NCBI GenBank assembly: GCA_049688395.1
Contig: JBAVKQ010000193.1
Span: forward strand, 1-8,658
DNA length: 8,658 bases
Origin: Prado023 sp049688395
Lineage (GTDB): Bacteria; Actinomycetota; Actinomycetes; S36-B12; CAIYMF01
Reading direction: 5' to 3'
Both the position numbers and the translations under genes were made by a program. Under the pieces are notes generated by a model, which worked only from the letters and a program-made list of their open reading frames with translations, had not been told where the DNA came from and ran no database searches. Positions 1 to 6,341 of the stretch are shown here, piece after piece (positions within the stretch are counted from its first letter, which is position 1; each line of letters starts with the position of its first letter).

Positions 1-70
1 ACGCCTCGGGCAGGGCCCCCCACACGCGCGGGTCGATCACCCCCGGCGGGTCACCCGTCGTGGTCGTCAT
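1..70 (-). CDS. Partial CDS, N-terminus only, unidentified product
   Basis: An ATG at 70-68 on the minus strand opens a frame that stays open to the left edge, giving 23 residues beginning MTTTTGDPPGVIDPRVWGAL. A strong Shine-Dalgarno, GGGGGAG, lies 5 nt before the ATG (complement of about 76-82). This start signal, rather than the short peptide, is the main support for a real gene. The visible residues are a Thr-rich, low-complexity start followed by a possible helix. No domain can be recognised, so no function is assigned. A 31-bp inverted repeat 19 bp upstream suggests that this gene is regulated by a DNA-binding protein, perhaps its own product. Confidence 0.6.
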   Translation of the reverse strand, partial: MTTTTGDPPGVIDPRVWGALPEA

Positions 71-373
71 CGGTGCTCCCCCATCCCGCGAACATCACCA
101 AACTTCGTACTGATGTTCGAACACTACCCCGGGCCACCGACATTGCCACCCTCGCGACGCCAATCTGTGGACGAACGGCCGCGACCGAGGTCGACTCGAT
201 CGTCCTGTCCGACGTGCTCATCGACCTGGTTCATCCAGGCGTCCCGGATCCGCTCGTCGTTCGGGGGTGGATCGATGTGGACCCCCCACAGCCACGGAAC
301 GGCGCTGCTCAGCCACGCACCTCTACCGCCAGCCGAGCGGCCACCCGGGACCGGTCAGGAGCTCAGGAGGCCC
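71..373. other. Intergenic region without a convincing gene
   Basis: This roughly 300-base stretch holds the promoter and operator of the left-edge gene (71 to about 125). From 126 to 373 no gene with a start signal is seen. A minus-strand frame is open from 354 down to a TAG at 126-124, and its translation looks protein-like and rich in Trp, Asp and Arg (for example HIDPPPNDERIRDAW). It has no ATG or GTG near its beginning, being preceded in frame by a TGA at 357-355. The only internal ATG would leave 33 residues or so. A plus-strand frame starting at 73 also stays open, but it runs into the SpoIIM-like gene. The minus-strand frame could be a decayed gene remnant, but this is not established. 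Confidence 0.4.
89..119. promoter_or_regulatory. Inverted repeat, probable operator
   Basis: CGAACATCA (89-97) is repeated in perfect inverted form as TGATGTTCG (111-119), with a 13-nt spacer. The half-site centres are 22 bp apart, about two helical turns, which is the geometry expected for a dimeric regulator binding one face of DNA. The right arm overlaps a second perfect palindrome, TGTTCGAACA (114-123), so the hexamer CGAACA or its complement occurs three times within 35 bp. The site lies 19-49 bp upstream of the ATG at 70, where it would overlap the promoter. The regulator is unknown. Operator function is inferred from symmetry and position. Confidence 0.5.
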
Positions 374-1375
374 TCAGCCGGCCATCGGGGCCAGCTCCGT
401 GGCCCCGCCCTCGACGGTCAGGTCGCCAGTGAAGCCCGCGCGCTCGGCCCGTCGGCCGTAGACCGCGACGTAGGCGACGAACCCGGCCAGGGCCAGCACG
501 CCGATGGTGACCCGGGCCCAGGTGGGCAGCCCGGACGGGGTGACGAAGGCCTCGATCACCCCTGAGACGAGCAGCACGACGACCAGGCCCAGGGCGATGG
601 CCACCGCGGCCCGGCCCTCCTGGGCCAGGGCGACGCTGCGCGGTCTGGCGCCGGGGTCGAACCACTGCCAGCCCAGGCGCATTCCCGCCCCAGCGGCCAC
701 GAACACGGCGGTCAGCTCCAGCAGGCCATGCGGGGCGATCAGGCCGAAGAACAGCGCAGCCCGGTCGTTGGCCACCATCAGCCCGCCGACGATCCCGACG
801 TTCAGCGCATTCATGGCCAGCACGTACACCGCGGGCAGGACGAACAGCCCGCCAGCGACCAGGACCAGCGCGCTGACCCAGGCATTGTTGGTCCACACCT
901 GGGCGGCGAACCCGGCGGCGGCATCCGAGGAGTAGTAGTCCTCGAAGTCCTGCTCGACCAGGATGCGGATCTCCTCGGGCGTGCCCAGGGCGGCCTGCAC
1001 CGCGGGGTTGCCGGCCACCCAGGCACCGACCGCCACCGCCAGCACCAGGGAGCCGACCGTCGCACCCAGCCACCACCAGCGGGCCCGCCAGACCGCCACC
1101 GGGAACGTGACCCGGAAGAACGTGATGAACTCCCCCCACAGCGGCGCATTCGCGCCGGTCACCCGGGCGCGCGCCTGGGCCACCAGTTGGGTGAGCCGGT
1201 CGACCAGGGCGGGGTCCGGGGCCGCGCTGCGGACCATCGACAGGTGGGTGGCGGTGCGCTGGTAGAGGTCGACGAGCTCGGTGGCCTCGGCCCCGGTCAG
1301 CCGGCGCGTGCGCGTCAGTGCGGCCAGGCGGTCCCACTCCGGCCGGTGCGCGCGAGCGAAGGCATCGACGTCCAC
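374..1375 (-). CDS. SpoIIM/DUF95-family integral membrane protein
   Basis: A 333-residue protein of the stage II sporulation protein M family (DUF95), a group of polytopic membrane proteins. SpoIIM takes part in peptidoglycan remodelling during engulfment in Bacillus; the role of the actinobacterial homologues is not established. Residues 1-100 form a soluble charged helical region (MDVDAFARAHRPEWDRL). Hydrophobic segments follow at about 102-121, 165-187, 206-230, 256-276 and 286-306. The diagnostic block is present: a TNNAW motif (162-166), an N-rich segment with MNALN (188-192), and the family signature P-H-G-x-x-E at 215-220. The tail is about 25 residues and cytoplasm-like. The GTG at 1375 is chosen because TAGGGT ends exactly 7 nt upstream, as for a leaderless transcript, and because it precedes the conserved N-terminus. 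The in-frame GTG at 1384 overlaps that box. A much longer frame upstream is an artefact antisense to the RDD gene. The divergent RDD neighbour supports the call. Confidence 0.88.
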   Translation of the reverse strand: MDVDAFARAHRPEWDRLAALTRTRRLTGAEATELVDLYQRTATHLSMVRSAAPDPALVDRLTQLVAQARARVTGANAPLWGEFITFFRVTFPVAVWRARWWWLGATVGSLVLAVAVGAWVAGNPAVQAALGTPEEIRILVEQDFEDYYSSDAAAGFAAQVWTNNAWVSALVLVAGGLFVLPAVYVLAMNALNVGIVGGLMVANDRAALFFGLIAPHGLLELTAVFVAAGAGMRLGWQWFDPGARPRSVALAQEGRAAVAIALGLVVVLLVSGVIEAFVTPSGLPTWARVTIGVLALAGFVAYVAVYGRRAERAGFTGDLTVEGGATELAPMAG

Positions 1376-1496
1376 GGAGCACACCCTAGGCGTCCGCCCG
1401 GGCCGGCGCCGGGCGCGTGCCAGCTGCGCGCGGCGACCGTGCCGTGCCCTCGACCTGTCCGTGCCGGGGGCTGGCGCCGATGCGAGGATGGGCCCC
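1376..1496. promoter_or_regulatory. Divergent intergenic region between SpoIIM-family and RDD genes
   Basis: A 121-bp, very GC-rich spacer separates the two divergent starts and must carry both promoters. The minus-strand promoter is marked by the TAGGGT box at 1383-1388. For the plus strand no clear TANNNT box is seen, only a GAGG ribosome binding site at 1484-1487. Several short GC palindromes such as CCGGCGCCGG (1404-1413) occur here, but in sequence of this composition they carry little weight. Confidence 0.4.
1383..1388 (-). promoter_or_regulatory. -10 box (TAGGGT) for a leaderless SpoIIM-family transcript
   Basis: On the minus strand TAGGGT fits the actinobacterial TANNNT -10 consensus and is followed by 7 nt and then the GTG at 1375. 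This spacing would put transcription initiation at or next to the start codon. No convincing -35 hexamer is seen. The methyltransferase gene has the same hexamer and the same 7-nt spacing at 8532-8537, which makes a chance match less likely. Confidence 0.5.
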
Positions 1497-2366
1497 GTGG
1501 CCAACCTGATCACCGGCGACGCAGTCAGCCTCGACCTGCGGATCGCCGGACTGCCCTCGCGCTCGCTGGCGCTCGCGGTCGATCTGTTCCTGCAGGTCAC
1601 GCTGCTGGTGACCGGGACGGTGCTGGTCGGCTGGGTGTTCGCCGGTGGGGGTAGCCCGGGGGCGCAGGCGGCAGTGACGCTGGGCGTGGTGGTCTTCGCA
1701 CTGGTGGTGTGGCCCACCGCGATCGAGACCGTGACCAGGGGCCGATCGCTGGGCAAGGTGATGATGGGACTGCGTGTGGTGCGTGACGACGGCGGCCCGA
1801 TCCGGATGCGACACAGCCTGGTGCGCGCGCTGGCCATGGTCTTCCTGGACCTGTGGGTCACCTCCGGCGTGGTCGGTGGGCTCAGCGCATTGGTCTCGGC
1901 CCGGGCCAAGCGCATGGGCGACCACCTGGCCGGCACGCTCGTCGTGGGTGAGCGGATGCCGCGCTCGGCGCTGGTGGCCCACGAGATCACCATGCCCCCG
2001 CCGCTGGCCGGCTGGGCTGCGGGGCTGGACCTGGTGGGCCTGCCCGACGGCCTGGCCCTGAACGTGCGCACCTTCCTGCACCGGGCGCCAGCCATGGACC
2101 CCAACGTGCGCCACCGGACCGCCGCGCACCTGGCGACCACCGTCGCCGGGCATGTGCGGACCCCGGCCCCGATGGGCACTCCGGCCGAGGCCTACCTCGC
2201 CGCGATCCTGTCCGAGCGCACCCGGCGGGCCAGCGTGGACCCCGCTCAGCGCGGCGCGACCCCCGGCCCGTCCAGCATCCCGTACCCACCGCCCCAGGCG
2301 CCGCAAGCGCCGACCGGCCCGCACGACCCGGGCTCACCGCACAGCGGCTTCACCCTCCCGTCGTAG
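1497..2366 (+). CDS. RDD-family integral membrane protein
   Basis: A 289-residue RDD-family membrane protein. Some family members are linked to ion or solute transport, but the function of this subgroup is unknown. The N-terminus (ANLITGDAVSLDLRIAGLPS) is typical of the actinobacterial group. It is followed by R22 and D29 at the start of the first hydrophobic segment (about 24-48), a second segment (57-76), the conserved GRSLGKVMMGLRVVRDDG block (82-99), a third segment (109-130), and the closing motif KRMGDHLAGTLVV (138-150). Residues 150-289 are a soluble C-terminal extension whose last 45 residues are rich in Pro and Ser, probably cytoplasmic and disordered. The GTG at 1497 is preferred to the ATG at 1488: GAGG at 1484-1487 abuts the ATG but lies 9 nt before the GTG, and the conserved region begins at the GTG. 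It diverges from the SpoIIM-family gene across 121 bp. Confidence 0.9.
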   Translation: MANLITGDAVSLDLRIAGLPSRSLALAVDLFLQVTLLVTGTVLVGWVFAGGGSPGAQAAVTLGVVVFALVVWPTAIETVTRGRSLGKVMMGLRVVRDDGGPIRMRHSLVRALAMVFLDLWVTSGVVGGLSALVSARAKRMGDHLAGTLVVGERMPRSALVAHEITMPPPLAGWAAGLDLVGLPDGLALNVRTFLHRAPAMDPNVRHRTAAHLATTVAGHVRTPAPMGTPAEAYLAAILSERTRRASVDPAQRGATPGPSSIPYPPPQAPQAPTGPHDPGSPHSGFTLPS

Positions 2367-2408
2367 CCCGCACGACACGGAGCCCGTCATCGCGGAGGTC
2401 CCCGCGCA

Positions 2409-2437
2409 GGTGGGGGTCGGACCGAGACGCCCCCTCC
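2409..2437. terminator. Possible bidirectional hairpin between convergent genes
   Basis: GGTGGGGG (2409-2416) can pair with CCCCCTCC (2430-2437) with one mismatch around a 13-nt loop. A smaller 5-bp stem, CGCGG/CCGCG, lies beside it at 2391-2406. The position, in the 77-bp gap between the ends of the convergent RDD and protease genes, suits a shared terminator. Neither side has a T-run, so it is not a classical intrinsic terminator. Confidence 0.3.
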
Positions 2438-2443
2438 ATCGGC

Positions 2444-4990
2444 TCAGCGCGCGCCCGCCGCAGCCGCCGCCTCGGCCACGGCCATGCGCCACTGCGCCCA
2501 CGTCTGGTTCGCCGCCGTCCACAGCGCGGACCCCGCTGCGTACTGCACAGGATCGTAGGCGTCCAGGGCCTCGGCCATCGTGACGAAACCCCGCTCGGCC
2601 GTGGCGAGGGACTCGACGACGAGGGCGTGGGCGGCACGCAGCTTCGGATCCTGCGGCTGCTCGGACGCCGCGCCGGACTGCATGGACCGCACGAGCGGCA
2701 GCACCTCGACCCGGATGCGTTCAGCGCTCTGCTCCCCAGTCGAGGTCGGATCAGCGGTGATGGCGGTGAAGGTGGCCACCAGGGTCGCCCCATCAGCCTC
2801 GAGCGCGGACGCAGTCCCCTGCAGGTAGGCCCGGGCCTCGGACTCCGCAGACGCGACCGGAGCAGCCCGGAGCACCGCCAACGACGCGACGATCGAAAGG
2901 GCGATGGTCGTCAGGGCGAGCACCCGCGGGGCAGCCGTGCGCCCATGCGGCAGCAGCCCGACGGCGCCTGCCAGCAGGGACAGCAGCACGCCCAGCCCCA
3001 GTGCGCCCTGCACTGACCGCCCGATGATGGGCATGTCGAGCGATCCGCCCAGCGCAGCATTGAGCAGCAGCACGACGGTGCTCACCGTCAGCGCCGCCGT
3101 GACAGCCGCCACCAGCCCGGCTCCCGGCCCCACTCCGGGCAGGCCGACGCTGAGCACCAGCATCGCCACCGCAGCAACGAGCGCGCCGAGGACCAGGTAG
3201 TACAAGAAGCGCGTTTCGACGAGGTCCCCGGGGGCTGCTCCGACAACGGCCCGATAGCCGATGATCGCGGCGCCACCTGTCAGGCCCGCCAGCAGCCCGT
3301 ACCCCGTGGTCGCAGCCAAGCTGGCCGATGCGCTGGTGGGCCACATGGCCGTTCCCCTCGCGAGCAGCCAGTCGGGGGCTGTGCCGCCCGGTGCGGACCC
3401 GGCGCGCGTCCACACGGCTGCGCACGTCGCAACGACCAGCATGACCACGGCCACGAGCAGTCCCAGACGGGTCGTGGCGAGAACGGCCACGTCGGCCACC
3501 AGACCCTGCGCGAGCACCGGGCGCACCGCGAGCATCAGCGCCAACCCCGACCCGGCCACGGCTGCGCCGACAAGGGCGGGAGCCACTCGAGGGGGGCCCG
3601 TGCGCCGCGGAGCGCCATCCGCCCACAGTTCGGCCAGCCCGCCGACCGAGGCCGTCGCACCGGCCCCCAGGACCAGCGGCACCAGCAGCCACCACGGGAT
3701 GGCCGGCTCGGCGACGCCCTGCGTGCCGGTCTGACCGAGTGAGACGTACTCACCGAGCACCAGGCCCACGCCCACGCCGACCGCCAGCCGCCACAGCTGC
3801 GCGCGGGCAGGAGACAACCGATCGACCAGCACCGTGCGCCACGACACCAGTCCGACGACGACCCCCAGCGCCCCGCCGGCGAGCACCGCCGTCGCGACGT
3901 GGGCCAGGTCGAGCACCCCACTGCCGGTGAGCAGCGTCATGAACGCGGCGAGCAGCAGCGGCGCCGCGGCCCCGGTCAGGAAACCCGCAGTCAGGCCGTC
4001 GACGAACCTCGGCGTCGCCAGCCGCGCCTCGTCCTCGAGCACGGCCCGGCGCTGCGCTGGCGTCGGGTGCAGCGCGAGAGCTGCGCTGAGGCCGCGTCGG
4101 TCCGGTGCCGGTGCGACCGCGCTGAGCCCGAGGACGACAGGCTCGACGCCGAGGTAGCGCGCGGCGGTGAGATCGGCCTCGTACTCGCGGGCGCGCAACA
4201 ATCGGGCGGTGATCAGCCGCACAACGCCGAGCAGGAGGACGGCCCGCCACAGGAAGTCCCCAGCGAGGGTCAGGTCGCGCTGCACGGCCGAGATCAGGAA
4301 CGGCACGGCCAGCACGGGCACGATCGAGTACCAGACGGTGCGCGCCAGCCAGGCGTAGGTGACGTCATGGCGCGCGACGTGCGCCACCTCGTGGGCGAGC
4401 ACCGGGTCCAGAACCGCGGGACGTCCGAACGACACCGCGAGCTTCGGCGGCAGGACGACCCGGTACCGGTGGGGCAGTCCGTAGCTGAACGCGTCGCGCA
4501 GCTTCGTGGTGCCGATCAGCAGCTCGGGTGTGCGGCGCACGCCCATCCGGTCGGTCAGCTCAGCGGCTCGCTGCGCCGTCGGAGCCAGTTGCGGGGGCAA
4601 CGGCCGCAGGCCACGCCTGCTTCCGATCACCATCGGGACCATGACGAGCACCACACCGGCAGCTACCGCGGCAACGATCATCCCGCCGAAGGAGTAGGCC
4701 GCACGCTGCCTCTCGGCTGCGGCCGTGCACGCCTCGAACGCCTGTTGATGCTGCAGCTGCTCGGCCGCGGTGCTGCCCGACGGCCCGCCCCCCCAGCACT
4801 CGATCATGCGGTCCTGCCACACCGCACCGACCGACGTCGTGTTGTGCAGCCAGTTTCCGGCGAACAGGCCCGCGGTCAACACCGCGGCGATGAGAACGGC
4901 GAACTGGACGGCGGCTGGCGACCACAGCCGCAGCACGTCGGGGCGCACCGGCGACGCGGCCGATGTCGGGATGGGAGCGCTGTCGGTCAC
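2444..4990 (-). CDS. Polytopic membrane M48-type zinc metalloprotease with C-terminal ectodomain
   Basis: An 848-residue integral membrane protein with an M48-type (HtpX/Ste24-like) protease core. TM1 is at about 28-46. It is followed by an extracytoplasmic loop with two cysteines (C65, C88) that could form a disulfide, then TM2 (about 102-122). The core has H200-E201-V-A-H204 (HExxH: two zinc ligands and the general base), then two hydrophobic segments, then E269-Y-E-A-D273, where the first Glu is expected to be the third zinc ligand. This order matches HtpX and puts the active site in the cytoplasm. About eleven further hydrophobic segments follow from 336 to 708, then a soluble helical domain (711-848) that should lie outside. 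Ordinary HtpX is near 300 residues, so most of this protein is extra. The start is a GTG, 6 bp after the TGA of the upstream gene and without a clear Shine-Dalgarno, which suggests translational coupling. The substrate is unknown. The protease call is firm; the biological role is not. Confidence 0.87.
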   Translation of the reverse strand: MTDSAPIPTSAASPVRPDVLRLWSPAAVQFAVLIAAVLTAGLFAGNWLHNTTSVGAVWQDRMIECWGGGPSGSTAAEQLQHQQAFEACTAAAERQRAAYSFGGMIVAAVAAGVVLVMVPMVIGSRRGLRPLPPQLAPTAQRAAELTDRMGVRRTPELLIGTTKLRDAFSYGLPHRYRVVLPPKLAVSFGRPAVLDPVLAHEVAHVARHDVTYAWLARTVWYSIVPVLAVPFLISAVQRDLTLAGDFLWRAVLLLGVVRLITARLLRAREYEADLTAARYLGVEPVVLGLSAVAPAPDRRGLSAALALHPTPAQRRAVLEDEARLATPRFVDGLTAGFLTGAAAPLLLAAFMTLLTGSGVLDLAHVATAVLAGGALGVVVGLVSWRTVLVDRLSPARAQLWRLAVGVGVGLVLGEYVSLGQTGTQGVAEPAIPWWLLVPLVLGAGATASVGGLAELWADGAPRRTGPPRVAPALVGAAVAGSGLALMLAVRPVLAQGLVADVAVLATTRLGLLVAVVMLVVATCAAVWTRAGSAPGGTAPDWLLARGTAMWPTSASASLAATTGYGLLAGLTGGAAIIGYRAVVGAAPGDLVETRFLYYLVLGALVAAVAMLVLSVGLPGVGPGAGLVAAVTAALTVSTVVLLLNAALGGSLDMPIIGRSVQGALGLGVLLSLLAGAVGLLPHGRTAAPRVLALTTIALSIVASLAVLRAAPVASAESEARAYLQGTASALEADGATLVATFTAITADPTSTGEQSAERIRVEVLPLVRSMQSGAASEQPQDPKLRAAHALVVESLATAERGFVTMAEALDAYDPVQYAAGSALWTAANQTWAQWRMAVAEAAAAAGAR

Positions 4991-4996
4991 GGCGCA

Positions 4997-5482
4997 TCAG
5001 GCGAGGACCGCCATCCCTCCGACCACGGAATCGGCCAGCAGGTCCGCGTCGGCCTGGCTCATGCCGAGCTGGACGGCACGGTCGCGGGACAACTGGCGCA
5101 CACGCGCGGCCTGCGCGGGGGTGAGCGCCGGGGTGGGCGCCGTCTCCCCCGGGTCCTGCCCATGATGCAGCAGGGCGCGCACCCACCGGACGACGACCGG
5201 CCGGACCTCGACCTTCAGCGCGTCGGCCGCGACAGCGAGCAGGTACTGCACGACGGGGGTCAACGCGGCCAGCACCACCGGGGTCACCATGGCGAGCTCG
5301 AGCCCGAACCCGACTGGTTCGTCGCGTCCGCGCGCGTCGAGCACACCGGGTGGGTCGGCGAAGTACTCAGCGGCTGTCTCGTCGAAGAGCAGCAACTCCT
5401 CGGGCGCTGTCTGCTGGAGCACCGACTGCGCCAACTCGCGAACGAGTTGCTCGTCGTCGGGATTGCCCTGGAACTGGGTCAT
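4997..5482 (-). CDS. 161-aa protein with one hydrophobic segment, linked to the M48 protease
   Basis: A 161-residue protein of unrecognised family. The ATG at 5482 is chosen because GAGG lies 6 nt upstream; the longer frame to 5542 overlaps the preceding gene and has no such signal. Residues 1-60 are acidic and helical and include APEELLLFDETAAEYF (26-41) and DEPVGFG (54-60). Residues 63-88 form one long hydrophobic stretch interrupted by two Pro residues, possibly a membrane or membrane-binding helix. Residues 90-161 form a charged helical tail with a TPAQAARVRQL segment. I have an unverified impression that the block APEEL...YF.DP...DE..GFG...TPV recurs in bacterial conflict-type operons. 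The 6-bp distance to the protease start indicates co-translation and a shared role, perhaps as adaptor, regulator or substrate. No catalytic motif is seen. Confidence 0.82.
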   Translation of the reverse strand: MTQFQGNPDDEQLVRELAQSVLQQTAPEELLLFDETAAEYFADPPGVLDARGRDEPVGFGLELAMVTPVVLAALTPVVQYLLAVAADALKVEVRPVVVRWVRALLHHGQDPGETAPTPALTPAQAARVRQLSRDRAVQLGMSQADADLLADSVVGGMAVLA

Positions 5483-5525
5483 TTCCCACCTCGTCTCCCG
5501 CGTCAGCCGATTGCGGCCTGCCCGA

Positions 5526-6218
5526 TCATCCGGGCAGCCCACGTAGGGTCACCACGTGCAGGGGCGAGCCGGGCAGCTCGTCCTCGTGGTTCGCCAGATA
5601 GGTCACGTCGATCTCGTACCCGTCAGTCGTCCGGTAGGCGAACGAGTAGGCGACACCCCACCCGCCGGTGATGAGCGCCCCCCGGCCGTGGCGGCTCACG
5701 ATCGTGTCGTAGGTGTCGTCCCACGACAGGCCCGCGGGCAGGGCACCCGGGTAGGCGCTGAAGCTGGAGTCCGAGGCGGGCAGCCCCAGGGCCACCTCGT
5801 CGTTGAACAGCAGCACGGCCGCGACGGCTCCTGAGACGTCCACGTCCAACTGGAAGCCGTAGGGCTGCATGGAGATGCTGTCCGAGGACGGGCCCATCGT
5901 GGCGGCCAGGTCGGCCAGGGTCGGGTCGTCCCAGATGCTGCGGCCCAGCGCCCACTGCCAGATCTCGCCCGAGGGCACCGGCTCGTCGGTCGGCGCACCC
6001 GCCCACCTGTCCGACGCGACGGGCTGGCTCGCCGTGGGTGGCGGCGTCGCGCCGCCGCTGTCCGAGGCCCATCGCGTGTCGTCGCCGCATGCCCACAGCA
6101 GGCAACTGAGGGCCAGCGCGCCGAGCACCACGACCGCGGGACGGTGCCGCGATCTCGACGCGCCAGGATCTTGGAGCCACGGCTGTCTGCCGTTCGCAGA
6201 ACTTCGCAGGTCGCTCAT
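5526..6218 (-). CDS. Lipoprotein with two BamE/SmpA-like half-repeats, unknown function
   Basis: A 230-residue predicted lipoprotein. The ATG at 6218 has GGGAG 6 nt upstream; the longer frame to 6311 lacks such a signal and would bury the signal peptide. The n-region is long (about 27 residues, ending SRSRHRP), followed by a hydrophobic core (28-43) and a lipobox LWAC with C44 as the probable lipidated residue. Trp at -2 is unusual, and C39 is a weaker alternative. A Ser/Thr/Pro-rich linker (45-80) leads to a globular domain at 84-230. It reads as two similar units, each a helix followed by strands: about 95-138 (LADLAATMGP, then YGFQLDVD) and 160-208 (LPAGLSWDDTYDTIVSRHG, then YEIDVTYL). This resembles the BamE/SmpA-type fold seen in some inhibitor and immunity-like proteins. 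That fold assignment is inference. The gene ends 43 bp before the 161-aa gene and probably starts the operon. Confidence 0.82.
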   Translation of the reverse strand: MSDLRSSANGRQPWLQDPGASRSRHRPAVVVLGALALSCLLWACGDDTRWASDSGGATPPPTASQPVASDRWAGAPTDEPVPSGEIWQWALGRSIWDDPTLADLAATMGPSSDSISMQPYGFQLDVDVSGAVAAVLLFNDEVALGLPASDSSFSAYPGALPAGLSWDDTYDTIVSRHGRGALITGGWGVAYSFAYRTTDGYEIDVTYLANHEDELPGSPLHVVTLRGLPG

Positions 6219-6302
6219 GTCAAACTCCCGCTCGACACCCACAGTGTCTGACCCTGGGTGCCGGTGCCTCCAGAGGCGAACGTCCCGCACCCGGACCTGG
6301 GC

Positions 6303-6324
6303 CGGCGTCACCGCGCCGACGCCG
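6303..6324 (-). terminator. Hairpin downstream of the pRiA4b-like gene
   Basis: CGGCGTC (6303-6309) pairs perfectly with GACGCCG (6318-6324) around an 8-nt loop. On the minus strand it lies about 50 nt after the stop codon of the gene ending at 6376, and upstream of the lipoprotein gene. It could end the first transcript, but there is no T-run, so intrinsic termination is uncertain. Confidence 0.35.
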
Positions 6325-6341
6325 AACCGGGGAGCCGGGTC

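Noticed and set aside
89..123. LexA/SOS box
   Set aside because: The half-sites resemble CGAAC/GTTCG, but the 4-nt spacing of the actinobacterial SOS box is absent: here the spacing is 13 nt, or zero in the short palindrome.
73..432. 119-codon plus-strand frame beginning beside the left-edge gene
   Set aside because: It starts inside the ribosome binding site region of the opposite gene, has no ribosome binding site of its own that I can see, and runs into the end of the SpoIIM-family gene.
1376..2179. Extension of the SpoIIM-family frame to 601 residues
   Set aside because: The added 268 residues are antisense to the RDD gene, low-complexity and start-signal-free. The family N-terminus and the TAGGGT box both place the start at 1375.
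3899..5671. 590-codon plus-strand open frame across the M48 operon
   Set aside because: It is antisense to the protease and 161-aa genes. Its translation is a Gln/Arg/His/Gly-rich shadow typical of the opposite strand of high-GC genes.
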